64,000 bases of DNA, from positions 113,186,430 through 113,250,429 of the forward strand of contig OY720634.1 in NCBI GenBank assembly GCA_963169105.1, written 5' to 3'. The notes below the pieces were generated by a model. That model was not told the DNA's origin, did no database searches, and saw only the letters and a list, made by a program, of their open reading frames with translations. The stretch is from Ceriagrion tenellum (lineage: Eukaryota > Arthropoda > Insecta > Odonata > Coenagrionidae). Shown here one piece after another: positions 32,431-44,083 of the stretch; positions within the stretch are counted from its first letter, which is position 1; every line of letters starts with the position of its first letter. A program made the translations under genes and the position numbers.

Positions 32431-33575
32431 TTGTTAAACCCCAGCAAGTTGTTTGTACAAATCTAACAGGTAGGGTCTGCAACGCTATTGTAGGTGCATC
32501 TCGCACTCATGTAGGGGTTGATTCATCTGATGATTGAAGCTATAGTCACACTAAAGTTTTCTCCGAATATAATAATATACTTATTTAGGGTTGTGGTCGT
32601 TCTTAGATACAACCTCATATAACCTCTTAAACAAGAATATTTTCTAGAATATGGTAGAATTCTGTTTGAATCCTATGAATTTTCAGGAATAAAGTGCCAG
32701 TTGTAACATGATTAGATTTCATACTGTGCCAGGAACGGGTCGCAAAATTGTAAGCGTGATATTTCTATTTAATTTGGCTGTAGCCTAACCGCCGAACAAT
32801 TTTAAGTGAGAAGCGACTCTTAAAGTGATAAATAAAAAAAAACGAAAGTTACGCGCATGAAGGCGAGAGACCGATGAGAGAGAGAGAGAGAATGCATATT
32901 GCGACTAATACGAGGTTACTCGTCGAAGCATTGCACTCATTGGACACGTGTCCTGAGCTAGGAATATCAGATGGGACGGCCTCGAGGCGCTATATTAAGC
33001 GGATTTTTGTTTGGAGCGATTTTTGTTCATGTACGTATTTTGTGAAACTATGCACGCGTGTAGTTATAACTAACATCTATAATAATTTAAGTTGGAAATG
33101 AATTCTTATAACCGATTTGGTATCTAGCCAATTGAAATCTATTTTACCACGTAGGAACCTTAGGGTACTTGACATATGTCGTAATAATTTGATTTCCAAT
33201 GAATATATTTTATCTTACACGAGAAATAATACGTTTCATATTATTATAAATGTGGGTAGGAACTAACAAGGTGTAATGTAAACTTTTGATTATGGCCATA
33301 GTTTAAAAACTCATCTTCGAGGATTTTTAAATCGAGCATCCTGATTTTTAAAAAATATCTATTAACCCGGATTCGTCCTATCTGTGACGTCGAATTTTTC
33401 TTTCTACCGAGAAAAGGAGTTGGGGTCTGCCGCTTGTCATTTCCCGCACGCCACCAACGCCGATGTCTTCGTGGGTGCATGCATACTTATAGCCGTCAAA
33501 TTTTGCAGCCGAGGAGTGTTGCTCGTTCACCACGGAAGGGCGCGCGTGAGTGTACGCAATATATCTGGCAGCGTT
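32431..33575. other. No recognised gene; GA microsatellite
   Basis: Mostly AT-rich. A (GA)n run of about 18 bp lies at 32873-32892. No other feature identified. Confidence 0.4.
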
Positions 33576-33960
33576 CATTGGAACGCTTTTATCTCATCTC
33601 ATTCAGGCAAGCCCCTGTTTATAAAGCTGGGTATTTTGACCCTATACAGCCTCTACATTTATAAATGCCTATGCAATGTAAAGGGAAATCTTAGTTCCTT
33701 TGAGACAAGAGCCAGTAAACATTATCGTTTCACCAGAAACAGAGATACTCTTGATGTGCCTTATTGTCAAGTGTCCAAAACCAGTGATTCAATTAAAATC
33801 TTAAAAATACGTCTTTTTAATCGATTGTCTACTGAGACAAGACATGTGAGTATATCGAAATTTAAAACTGTTGTACATGGCTTGTAGGAAAGCCCCATTA
33901 TGCGATTAATGATTTCTTTGAGTGTGACAAACTCGACTTAAATTACTGAGGTGTGATGTA
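33576..33960 (+). pseudogene. LINE ORF2 C-terminal remnant (a third family)
   Basis: Plus-strand frame with the typical sequence of a different LINE protein's C-terminus: KPLFIKLGILTLYSLYIYKC, then the block 'RNRDTLDVPYCQVSKTSDS', then IKILKIRLFNRL and FKTVVHGL. A stop follows at about 33885. In another frame downstream, HYAINDFFECDKLDLNY looks like the last residues of the same protein, implying a frameshift near the stop. The known relatives are insect reverse transcriptase-type ORFs with a '..ILTLpSLYIyE..' and '..LPycrLsKT..S' layout. Nothing of the reverse transcriptase core is present upstream. Confidence 0.62.
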
Positions 33961-34339
33961 TTTAACACGATATTGACTATTAATTCGGGCACGTACTACT
34001 CATTTTTGGAATATTTATATAAGTGGACTATTTTTTGGACGATCGTTTTAACGCTTTGACGAAAAATTCTCGCACCAGGCAAAAGAGCGCCAAATTGCGT
34101 GTGGGCTGCCGTATTTGTTCTTAAATTTTATTCATTTCGTATATATTAATATCGTAAATGTAATGGTTTAAATTTCGCTAACCCATTGCTATTGCTATTG
34201 GTTTTTTTTAATTAATCCTCCATCAGCTGTCAATTGTTGAAATTAAGAAACTAGAGGAAAATTACGAAAAAATTCGAAAATTACCGTAATTTACCTCGGC
34301 AATTTACCTCAAATGGAAATAACGGTGATTCACCCATCT

Positions 34340-34402
34340 CTGAACGTATGTTAAGTTTCACAAAAATCTGTTCATAAACGAAAATCGCTCCAATCACCTT
34401 TA
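34340..34402 (+). mobile_element. MITE B right-end fragment
   Basis: GTTAAGTTTCACAAAAATCTG then CGAAAATCGCTCCAATCACC-TTTA matches the right terminus of the MITE B copies at 23.5 and 53.3 kb. The left part of the element was not found. Confidence 0.55.
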
Positions 34403-34403
34403 C

Positions 34404-35305
34404 TTCTATAAATCCATATTGTCTTGCAAGCCACCGTAAAAGTGAGTAACAGGGGGTGCGTATTCAACACACACTACACAATTTCGTTCTAAAATGAATG
34501 AAACGACAAAATTAATGCAATTACAGTGACGCAGCCAGAACGTAACATCTTCCCTGCCTTGATGGATACTATTCCAAAATCTGCGATTACGTCTAAAAAT
34601 TGCAATAGCTAAATGCTTCCTCGAGGATTGGCTTAGGTAGGGATTCATATTTTGTTTTCTATTCTTTTACTTTTATGTTTTATTTTCAAAAATAACCAAA
34701 ATAGGTTGCTAATTTCCTACGGTCACTGTTTTTACTCTTCGCAGGAGGTACATCTATACACAACATCTGTGTATACACAACAGCCTGCAAGTTGCCAAAA
34801 TTGTGTACATCAGGGGATGAAGTTTCACCAACATACAATACACTTTACCCCATAAATATTATTGAAAATGCAACTGTTCATACCTTACCAACAACCAGCA
34901 AATTCAGGTCCAGAGGTGTATTATCACCAATATGTACAACACTATATACCATCAATATAAGAAAAAATACGTATGTCAATGTATTTCGCAACTGTTTGAA
35001 TGCATAGACACAAGAGTTATGCAAGAAAAATGCGAGACGTGCTGTTAGAGCGGCTCAGATAAAAGCATTAAGGAGTAAGTCAGATAATTAGCGATTAACT
35101 ATGGTGCCTCATTAGCAGTTTATATGTACAACTATCTTTTGCGGAAAAAATAAAATTTCAAAACTGCGAGTTCTGCAATCCGTTTCCCTAATTTTATACT
35201 CATGATGTAATACACTGTGGTGTGTCGAATTTCGTAAAATGTTTTTTTTTCGAAAGAAAAACATCACACGCGATAAGGCTGCAAATTTGTCACACACCTT
35301 CACCC
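34404..35305 (-). pseudogene. LINE-A 3' region and C-terminal remnant
   Basis: The 3' end is near 34415 (TTGCAAGCCACC, then AACAGGGGGTGC). A long AT-rich untranslated stretch with internally repeated 'ACCAA(T/C)AT...ACAACACTATA' text follows. The minus-strand frame at 35112-35303 still shows FFFRKKNILRNS, then YKIRETDCRTRSFEILFFPQ. This aligns with the C-terminal segment of the 18.1-kb copy. Confidence 0.72.
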
Positions 35306-36215
35306 TTAACCATCTTCTGTGAATCTCTCACCCAAAAACAACAAATTATGATGAGGGCTACGATTTCCATAACCCTGAGCTCGTGAATACAAACAATATG
35401 AGGTCGACAGCATCGAATATTCTGCCATCACCGGAGTGAAAAGAGGTCGGCATCTGCCGGCAAAAATGACGATGACGCCCAACTCCACAGTAGAGACTCG
35501 ACAGTTTCAGATGGAACAGCTCTTATCAAAGGAAGGCAGTCAAATAACCGAAGGAAAGATTCGATCCGAAAATCCACGTCGTTGTCATCGAATCCATAAG
35601 ACTATTCCATCATAATGGACGTTATCTTCTGACAGCTTCACGAGGCAATACTTCAGAAACCTAATTAGGTATTACAAGAAAATATGAATATAGGCTTTTA
35701 AGCATTCATCATAATGACTTCATTCTTTGATTCTGTTTAAGCTTCCCAACATAACTGATAAATCACAGAACGAAAAAGGTCCACAAATTGATTACGACCT
35801 AGGTTTTGCTTTTTATAGCATCATTAGCACCTGATAAAATTGAACTAGAGGAATTAGCTCGTTTTTTAATTTGTCAGTTATGTTTCGGTTCCACAGAATA
35901 TCGCCGGAATCTTCAGAATTTGTGCTTATCAACATAATTATTTTCTCGCCAGTAAGACTCTCTAAAGCTCTTGCCTTCTGCCTGTTCTAGCCGTCCAAGA
36001 ATTCTTCCCGCCTCCTCTTCCCTTTGCAATTGCCTCTCCTTCTCATTCTCTCTCTAAATCTGTTTCTCTGATGAAAAAGATTCGACATGATTAAATATTT
36101 GGCATTTTATTCTCAATTCATAGTTTTGTGACGCATTTGGGGTGCTTGTAGATGGTTGTAATCGTTTATGGACACCCTTTCGTAAGATTTAAATTCTAAT
36201 TACATCATGGGATTA
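35306..36215. other. No recognised feature
   Basis: Unassigned; a pyrimidine-rich patch at 35990-36070. No supported exon. Confidence 0.35.
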
Positions 36216-36249
36216 TTAATCCTTTTGGAACGTAAATGGATTCAGGAAA

Positions 36250-36486
36250 CAAGAAGTAGAGTGCAGAATTTCGCCCCTGTTTCTTATCGAACATTTGCTC
36301 ACGCAATTCACTTCCGACGAGAAGAGAGCGGAAGATAGGGACCTTCCTGGTGGTCTAGCGGAAATAGATGGCACGACTAAAATGTTAACCTCCGCTGGGC
36401 TTGCTTTGGCAGAACATGTTGAAGAAATCCACGAACAACAGGGGCCACTAACCTCTGCCATATCAAATTGTTTTATAGGCTACTAA
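36250..36486 (+). other. Open frame of uncertain status
   Basis: A plus-strand frame of about 75 codons has a soluble, acidic composition (for example DEKRAEDRDLPGGLAEIDG, then LALAEHVEEIHEQQG) and ends at a TAA at 36484-36486. No start, acceptor or family match is convincing, and the opposite strand is open too. It could be an exon or transposon remnant, or chance. Confidence 0.2.
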
Positions 36487-36549
36487 CGTTCCCCTCTTTT
36501 TTCCCTATGCACATATGCTCTCTTTTTTTGTCCGAAATACTACCACTCA

Positions 36550-36720
36550 TCGAAGAGCCTTATGGTAAAGTGCAGTGCAACCCCTGGTACGAGTTATTTA
36601 CGTAATATCGTGACGGTACTGTATTTACGATCACCATATTGCCGATAATGATGCTTAGACGTTGAAACGTGTTGCACCACTCAAAGAATTTCACTGCACA
36701 TTACCCAGTTTTTATTTTGT
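36550..36720. mobile_element. Degenerate Penelope-like tail
   Basis: GATAATGATGCTTAGACGTTGAAACG (about 36645-36671) has the spacing of the CTGATGA...GAAAC motif but lacks an intact core. Short inverted matches on either side (GTGCAGTGCAAC at 36571 and complement of GTGCAGTGAAAT at 36690-36702) mirror the foldback layout at 23.6 kb. Confidence 0.35.
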
Positions 36721-36820
36721 TTATTAATCGGGATGCTGTTCCTCGATGTTTTACTTGGCATTGTTGTATTCGGCACGATGCTATATTCAACTTCATCAAA
36801 TATGACTAATCACTCAGCGG

Positions 36821-36961
36821 TATGAATAATGAAAAGGAAAACTTTGTTTGATTCCACCAATTTATTTTATTTTTAATTTATTTAAAATAAATTGGTGCAT
36901 GATCAATTTATTTAAAATAAATCGGTGGAACCAAACAAAGTTTTCTTTTTCATTATTCATA
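36821..36961. mobile_element. 141-bp palindromic element
   Basis: The left arm from TATGAATAATGAAAAGG through ACTTTGTTTGATTCCACC and AATTTATTT is matched in reverse complement by the right arm ending CATTATTCATA (36961). Arms are about 50 bp with a few mismatches. A third partial copy of AATTTATTTAAAATAAATTGG sits in the loop. The terminal TA on both sides would fit a mariner-type TA target, an inference. Confidence 0.65.
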
Positions 36962-37309
36962 ATGAACTTCCACAATGTTGAGCCTGAAACCATTGAGATC
37001 GCTAAGCGATATCTTTGATGCGAAAACGATAAGAGAACGACTATAGACAAATATTATAATGAAGTGCCCTTATTACGTATATCCTGAACAAGCAAATCAA
37101 GCATAAGCTTAGGTTGCCTAGCAGTGCATCGAGATAGTCGTAATCCCGCGATATAGTATTGAGCTCGTAGTTAATACGATGTGTAACGAGCTTGAGGTGT
37201 CAGGCAAAAAGAAGAAATATGAACGCCATTATATCACGTCCAAATGCTGTGGTTCCTACGTTGGTCTACTGAAAGTTCTAGCATAGAATTGCTATTAGAA
37301 GATGCAATC

Positions 37310-37750
37310 CATGAGAAAAAACAAAAGAGCAGTGTCACATATTTTTAGCTTTCCCTTTTACTTCAACAGAAAAAGGTAATTTTTAAAACTTCCTACATTT
37401 TAGACTTAAGAGTCAATTTAAATACTTCCTGGCTCAATTCCAACAAAGTCAAATGCCATATTTAATGAATTTGATGTGTCGGAACTAGCTTTGTGGGTTT
37501 TTAAGGATGATTGCAGATGTCATCTTGACGCACGAAATTAAAGCCTTTTTTTTGCTAAATTATCCAACTAACCTAGTTTGCGCGCGCAATTTACCCGTTA
37601 ATTAAATGAGTAACGCAGAACAAGCTTGGAAATTATTTCCATTTAGCATTTTTCGAGATAAACATCAAAGCACTACCAATATGCCGCTACTGATATATAC
37701 GACCACGGTTTATTTCACGGAAGACTGGTCCATTAAGTATGGCCATTTCA
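37310..37750 (-). repeat. Dispersed repeat, reverse copy of 13687-14150
   Basis: Read on the minus strand this matches the 487-bp insert at 13.7-14.2 kb for about 440 bp with obvious substitutions. Landmarks are AATGGCCATACTTAATGGAC, ATATCAGTAGCGGCATATTG, CGTCAAGATGACATCT, GTCTAAAATGTAGGAAG and GTGACACTGCTCTTTTGTTT. Its borders are less clear than those of the other copy. Confidence 0.8.
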
Positions 37751-37859
37751 ATGATTTCAATATCGTTGTATTCCCATGTGCTACCTGACCGTAAGATCCC
37801 ATCTATCCATTTTTATCTCTCGATGATTTAACTCTATGATCTATGATCATGGCTCATGA

Positions 37860-37915
37860 GACTCTTGTTTGATCATAGATGATCATAGATCATAATCTAT
37901 GATCAAACAAGAGTC
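37860..37915. repeat. Perfect 21-bp-arm hairpin
   Basis: GACTCTTGTTTGATCATAGAT (37860-37880) and its exact complement (37895-37915) enclose a 14-nt loop that repeats GATCATAGATCATA. TGATCTATGATCATGG just upstream repeats the same words. It may be a small foldback or replication-generated palindrome. Confidence 0.8.
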
Positions 37916-39324
37916 TTCAATGTATTTATAGTTTTTTGCTTTACGTGTTTAACATAAAATAATTCCTTAAAAACCGTTACTCCCCTAAATTCAGGTTCAG
38001 CGGACCGAAAATCGACTGTTTCAATTTCTCACGAGGTAATGATGCACGAAAACTCTGTAAACTATGGCGCGACCAATACTTCTTTTCCTAGCTCAACCTG
38101 TTTATGCCGGGTGAATGCTGAGGCCCAAGATCGCATCGTGCTGGTATACTCGATCGATAGACACCACATTCATTAATCCAAATGTCTGTCTGATTTTCGA
38201 AGAGGAAAAACGAAAAAAAAAATGTGTAATTCCTACGGGTATTTGAGGGATTAGAACTGGCCTTGCTAGACCATCCCTCATTTCCGACAAGTGACCTAAG
38301 TCCTTTCCTTTATTTCGACTGTTTCTGACACATCTGAGAATTTGAAAGTTCGTAATTCTAATTAGCAATAGTGGTTTAATAACTGGACACTAGGTACGAG
38401 TTTGCGCAAATTTTCGTCCGTATATTCAAATCCGATGCCGATGAGAGATTGAATAATTCAATTTTTACATCAGGATTAGAGTGATACTACCTAATGTTTT
38501 TCCACTCACTGGGAAAACATTTTAATATGTAGTAGGTACTTAACCCTCTATGGACGGAATTATGAAACTTATATGCTGCTACTATATTAGTTTTTTTAAA
38601 GTGCTATATAAGCATTAGAAACAATACAATTTATTTGATAATAACATTCATTTTAAAATGTGACATATTTGTATTGTATATATTTAATTAAAAATAATAA
38701 TTTACATAATTATATTTACTCAAGGTATACTTCAGTATTACCTTCATATTGTACTTTTTTTTTAACTTTCCCAATTTTTTCTCCATATGAGAGCTGAAGC
38801 TATTTATTTCAGAGCTCCACCAGGCAGGCCATCGTCAGTGAATAGCGTCACACATTCATCTATTCAAATTGTTGGACAAACCGCCGAAAGGGACGCAACT
38901 TTCCAGACACTTAATCCGAAGCGTTACAATTCTGTATAGCGCAGCAACTAAATGGAAAAGCCTCTCCGAAAGCAGATTTTTCAATGATTTTGAAACGTAA
39001 CAAATTTTACTCGCTCGTCCATAGAGGGTTAAATACAGGTCACGGAACTTCAGGACAAAAATATCCCCCAGCCTCATGCTGCGAATGCCTAATAAACGTA
39101 TCGAATCCCCATTACTCGTGAGAGTGTCAACGAAGGATAAAGCACATATTAATCGGAAAGGAAAGCCGGTGGAACTCCATATCGTGACGCTTCACTCCAC
39201 TTAGTATCCAAATCTGCGTACAATTCTTCGAGTCACCGCAGGGGCGCATGAGTAGAGGTGTTATCCATGGAAAAGGGAGGATATAGGGAAAAGGAATACG
39301 GAAATGAAGCAAGGGAAAGGTATG
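37916..39324. other. No recognised feature
   Basis: AT-rich sequence with no supported gene. The frames at 38102-38368 and 38856-39077 carry no recognisable motif. Confidence 0.35.
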
Positions 39325-39580
39325 TTAACGGTGTGTTCTATTCTTGATATACCTAACCATCAATTGTAAGTGAGAAGGATTTTTATTCCTGTCAGTTCGG
39401 CAGCATATAACTCTTATTTTTTCCACTTCTGAGAGTTCCAAAGATACGTGAATGGTCAAAATAATATTCTCTGTCCCACTCTTTAACTCATGTATTCTGA
39501 ATAATTCAAGAAATGTAAGCCTAGCATGTAGCCTCCGAGTCTGCAAGAACTCCGAACAAAATCCTCCCATCACCACTGTT
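39325..39580 (-). pseudogene. LINE-A C-terminal remnant
   Basis: Minus-strand frame of about 83 residues with the LINE-A C-terminal landmarks in diverged form: TRRLHARLTFLELFRIHELK, then GTENIILTI, then IRVICCRTDRNKNPS. The 3' tail and the upstream reverse transcriptase are missing or unrecognisable. Confidence 0.68.
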
Positions 39581-39689
39581 CCGTTTCGTTTGAACGAAGA
39601 TTTCTACTTTCTTTTCCATAAAGTTTATTTCGCGGGAATATGATTTCTCCAGCCTTTTGGAAGTTGGTATTCAGTTTAGAATGAAGTGT

Positions 39690-40035
39690 AGCGTTGTTTA
39701 TAGATGCAGCGTGGTATGTAGGTGGAGATACGTTAACTCTGAGGACAGAAGCTCAGAGAAGGCTGCAGCTGTTTGAGACAAGGGTGAAAAGGATGTCCTA
39801 GTCATAGAGAGCGAGAAGAGGAAAATGCTAGAGAAGACTAGATGGCAGAGTAGAGGGTTGGAAGGGGTAATGAAGGGTGAAGGGATACCGAAGGTCGTGA
39901 TAGAGGAGTTGACGTTGGGTAAGCGGGGAAGGTGAATGAAGGTATTAGATTTTATGAATGGAATCAAGAGAGGTAAAACGAAAGATGAAATGAAGAAAGA
40001 AAGGATGCAGGTACATATAGGTTCTTGCTAGTTAA
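39690..40035 (+). pseudogene. LINE family R C-terminal remnant
   Basis: Plus strand. The first frame reads WYVGGDTLTLRTEAQRRLQL then FETRVKRMS, equivalent to the 'yGcEtWtl...RleaFEmw..RRM' segment. After a frameshift the tail reads EKTRWQSRGLEGVMKGEGIP, then KVVIEELTLGKRGR and DFMNGIKRG. This aligns with the C-terminal tails at 0.6 and 57.3 kb. Several stops. Confidence 0.66.
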
Positions 40036-40144
40036 ACTCTCCTCCATTTAAACATATCTCAATCGTTATATCATCTTAATAATAAATACTTCTCTTAACA
40101 CCCTCTAAAATCAAGGAAACTTTAGCTCTACGGCCTCGTAAAAT

Positions 40145-40588
40145 AACAAAATTAGGTAAGAATTTTTCTCCAATGGCCGAAATAATTGGCGACACTCGTC
40201 AAAAGAATGAAAATGGTAACTGTGTTGGTTTAACAGAAACGTCAGTGACCAACCACAGCCTCTCAACCAGAAAACCCCACTGTGGTGGTTTACGGGAATG
40301 TTGATTACTCGCCAGGGACCACTCACAGACACACACACTCAACACAAAATGGGATCCTTCATAGGGCTTAAGAGACCCAGTTAAGGATGCCTGGGTTATG
40401 ACCACAAACACACTATCTGTGACTATTTACGGGAATATGAATTCAACGCCAGGAACAAATATAGAGTAATCACACTCACAAGCACTCAACAAAATCACTC
40501 ACTCACATATACAAATGGGCCCAACTTTCAGGGGAGTATCAGACTCGAGATTACGGCCATTGGAGAAAAATTCTTACCTAATTTTGTT
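40145..40588. mobile_element. 444-bp element with perfect 35-bp inverted ends
   Basis: 40145-40179 (AACAAAATTAGGTAAGAATT..., ending CCAATGGCCG) is the exact reverse complement of 40554-40588. The interior carries three or four degenerate direct repeats built on TTTACGGGAATGTTGATTA, CGCCAGGGACCACTC and ACACTCAACA. No coding capacity and no clear target duplication. Perfect ends with internal repeats suggest a foldback-type or MITE element. Confidence 0.8.
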
Positions 40589-40699
40589 TTTTCACACCCT
40601 CAATTTCAACTTCCAAGACGAGATGGCATATCTGTTTCCATAAGTTCCCGAAGTACAACGCGTATTAGAAATAAAGTAGAGACAGATAGAGAGAGGAGA

Positions 40700-40990
40700 G
40701 TGTTCCGAATCTGTGAAATATCATTCCTATTCCCACGTGCAATCTTCCCTCACCTGATCCGCTCCAAAATTGCACGAGGGGCCGGAAGGAGGGCAGACCT
40801 CCCTCGCCGCCCCCGCTCTCCTTCTGCCTCCCGTACTCTCACCTTCTCAACGCCTTCCCCTCCTTACACCCGCAGGCCGCACCTTAGGGGGGCGAAAATG
40901 ATCGGGAAGGGATGAGAAAACGGAAACGGGGAGGCACCGGGGATTTGAGACGTAGAACCATCAAGGAGAACGACCGCGAGTCTTGCGAGC
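40700..40990. other. GC/CpG-rich block
   Basis: Short CpG-rich stretch, C-rich on the plus strand and followed by a purine-rich part. Resembles the other GC islands of the window. The frame at 40700-40915 has no recognisable domain. Confidence 0.35.
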
Positions 40991-43000
40991 GAGTATCGAC
41001 ATGTTCGCAGGTTAGTAATAGCTCGATTAAGGCAGCAATCTAGTAGTTTAAATATCTAGATACGAAATAGAATTGTGTCGATACTATGACATTTCGATGG
41101 AAATGTGGAGCACTGTTTTTCATTACGGATTGTGGCAAGAATCAGCTTATGGCCCTTATATCACAAGATATCGCAACCATATAGCAGGTTGTAAGATGAT
41201 CTATATTGCACATAAATGCGCGATTGTACATCACTACCATTAGAAGCAATGGTAACCTCAAGTTATGGTTGGTTTTGGATGAGAAGTTCCTACTCTCCTT
41301 TTCCATCTCCACATGTCTCTTCCTTGCTTTATATACTTCTTGGGCTCAGCATATTTTTATCTCTCTGAGTGCCGTCAAATTTGCCCATTTGTTTCTCCCC
41401 AAGTTCTCCACAATCCTCAATAACGGCTTGCAGCATTCCATACTCAAATCACCATTTCTACTCACCTTCTGTCTCCTTATCTCTGATATCAACTTCCTTC
41501 CTTCTCCCACTATACCAGATACTTCATAGTTTTTCCACCTCATTGCCCAATGCACTTTTTCCGTTTCACTTCTCATTAGCATAGCCAAATATTCAAGTCA
41601 CTTCTATTATTTAAACCGATGACGTTGGTATGCATAGTTAAATTAATTTCTTGAAAGCATCGTATGATAGTCGTGTGCACTCACTTGAAACGACGGGTAT
41701 GCTTACTGCTGACTCTACTGACACAGTAACTTCCAATCCTGAATTACACTATTTCAACCTTAGCTTAACTGTGAGTGATAGGGATTAGTAATTGGTCTTG
41801 TGCCGGTAAAAGTTTGGTTTAATAAAAGTTAACCTATAAGTTGAAACGGAAAAGCGATTGAATAATTCCACCTTTCCTTTTCAACATCAAATCACGGTCC
41901 TGAACCTCACCATCTCCTCCAACTACAGTTCTGCCCACCTACTTAGTCACCTAATTACTTCTAAAAACTTCATCTGTTTCTTTATCACTGCTCAATTTTG
42001 TCTTTATTTCTGCTATATTGATATTGATTATAGCCAGAATACAGGTTTTAGGAATCAAGAATAATTCCAGTAGTGAGAAATGATCATCCAAAAATAATAA
42101 CCTTTTGCGTTTCTTAAACTTGCGATTTTAGTAGAATGAATCTACCCTGGGGGCCTAACATTTAACAGGGAAAAGTCAAGAACTAGTAGGCCTGTATCAG
42201 AGTGGCAGCGTTAAGCGGCTCTCTTGAGATCCATTCACTATACTGGACGAGAAGTTTTATAATCGAGCAAAGGTCTCTTGCGGTCCAACTTGGACACATC
42301 TTCATCAGCGTTGGCATAAAGTCAGAGAATGCAGATTATTCAGCGAATGAGATACAATTACTTGCATTCAGGAGATCGAACAGAATAAGAATTAATACTG
42401 CCAATAATACCGGAAATGGGAAGTGTAACAGGTGTAGGAAATAGTTATCATTTTCATTTAATTTTTACCTCTATTAAGTCGCTGTCACAGAAAAATTTTG
42501 CAGACTCGAGGGCGGATGATAATTTTACAGGCTCCAGTTGAAAAAACAATTCATTGCTACGAAGATGGCAAGAGTCTTAACTCCGATTGGTTGGTACCAT
42601 TCAATAGTATTAGGCTTTATTTGAATAATAAAGAGATCTTGAACAAGGATTTGGAAAGCAACCATTGCGTCCAAGTCGGTCCTCATGAAACCCGCCGGCA
42701 CTCATATTTGCATCCTGTTTGAATCAAGATTGATGCTCATTTTATCTGTATGATTTTTTGGGCCAAAAACGAATAAAAATATCTGAATCCGAATACCGTG
42801 GGAAAGAGGTTTCGGACGCTGAAGGAAGACAGAGGAAAGTGTCTGCATACCGAATACCTCTCTCCCGTCCATCCCCACAGCAAATATCCTCACCCACTTG
42901 TGTTCCGTCTAACTCCTCCTGCAGCGGGTAAATACGAGGGAGCCTCTTAAAGTTATTCGTTCGGAACCAAATGAGTCGGAATCTCATTTCCTCGGGCTCA
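40991..43000. other. No recognised feature
   Basis: The minus-strand frame at 41346-41588 has a protein-like composition but matches no family I can name. A weak LINE-tail origin is possible. Frames at 42202-42444 and 42498-42722 are likewise unsupported. Confidence 0.35.
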
Positions 43001-43300
43001 GGTCTCAAAATCCTCTCCCCTCCACCTCACCCTTCCTCCACGGCTTTCCAACCGTCTGAACGCGGCCGCCGTAAACGAGATGATCGGCGGAGCGAGGTGG
43101 GAGTCGTGGCGGGGGAGAGCGAGAGGTCTTCGAAGGCTGGAGGTGGATGATTCGAGGGAATTGGCGTTCGTCGTGGGGTTCGTCCGGGCCTCCAGAAAAC
43201 GCATCCGCGTCCGCCGCCGAGAAGTCGGAACTCGCAAAAATACATGAACACGTTTCGCTACAGGGCACACGCGGAGTTTCAGGAAGCCGAAACCTGATAT
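43001..43300. other. GC/CpG-rich block
   Basis: CpG-dense, with GCGGCCGCC near 43062-43070 and overlapping frames on both strands that reflect composition. Possible CpG island; no exon evidence. Confidence 0.35.
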
Positions 43301-43484
43301 TTGAGAAATCGGGGCACGAGGATAAAGATGGCTTAGGATACATCATAGGCAGTGCTGTGAGCTGCGTAATTTTATTTTTAATGAAAACAACTAATTAGCG
43401 GATTTAAATCCGATGTGGCAACGTTCCGATATGGGGTATTATGACAAGTATCCAAAACCTGATATTTTCAAAGAACTACGGAAC

Positions 43485-43640
43485 TAGCCACGCAGTAACT
43501 TTAACGGAGTCACCCGCCAGTGTTCACACAATTGTGCGAAATTCACAGTGAATTAATCATTCGCCTGGACTGAGAATCGATCCCAGATTCCTCGATTTCG
43601 CGCCGAGTGCTCTAACCAGTTAAGCTACCCAGGCGTCCTC
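43485..43640 (-). mobile_element. tRNA-derived SINE S1, copy 1
   Basis: On the minus strand the 72-nt head (43563-43634) folds like a tRNA: acceptor GCCTGGG/TCCAGGC, D arm with A-box TAGCTTAACTGG, anticodon stem CTCGG/TCGAG, and T arm CTGGG/CTCAG with B-box GGATCGATTC. Base 33 of the anticodon loop is G instead of the near-universal T. The body continues past the head into CACTGTGAATTTCGCACAAT and GTGACTCCGTTAAAGTTACT. It is therefore a SINE and not a tRNA gene. Confidence 0.78.
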
Positions 43641-43789
43641 TTCCACTGTGAATCTCATGGAGGCTTTAAAGAACAAGTAGTCCTTACAGGTACAGTGCCT
43701 GTAATGCCAGGTGTACCGTATGCGAGCGCTAAGCGCTACAGCCCACGGGATAAAGCCCAACCTTAAACACAAATGTGTTTACTTTGGAC

Positions 43790-43890
43790 AATCTCAAAGA
43801 ACTACGGGACTGGCATACGGATCTGGGTTCGATTCCCAGTCTTGTCGAATAATTTTTCCACTGTGAATTTCACACAATGTGTGAACAAAA
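43790..43890 (+). mobile_element. tRNA-derived SINE S1, copy 2
   Basis: ATCTGGGTTCGATTCCCAGTC has a consensus B box and T arm. The body TCCACTGTGAATTTCACACA and GTGTGAAC is the same as in copy 1 but in the opposite orientation. The A-box half is degraded. Confidence 0.72.
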
Positions 43891-44083
43891 CCCGATATTT
43901 GTGAAAGCGGATCAAGAGAGGGAAGAAGACTTATGGTCCATCCTAGACGATGATACTTGGGGTTTAAAGGGCGCAATTTAACCAATATAGCAGTGTACCT
44001 ATTAAATATATTTGAATCCATCCATTTTAAGATAATTCTGGAAATCTTAACATTTTGGGAATCAAAATGACAGCTAAACGCTC

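Noticed and set aside
36645..36671. Hammerhead ribozyme
   Set aside because: CTGATGA box reads GATAATGATG and stem II does not pair; kept only as a degenerate tail.
41346..41588. 80-residue minus frame as a LINE tail
   Set aside because: Composition is protein-like, but none of the family R or LINE-A signatures is present.
43563..43634. Functional tRNA gene
   Set aside because: Base 33 of the anticodon loop is not T, the T stem has a G-T pair, and the sequence continues into a repeated SINE body.
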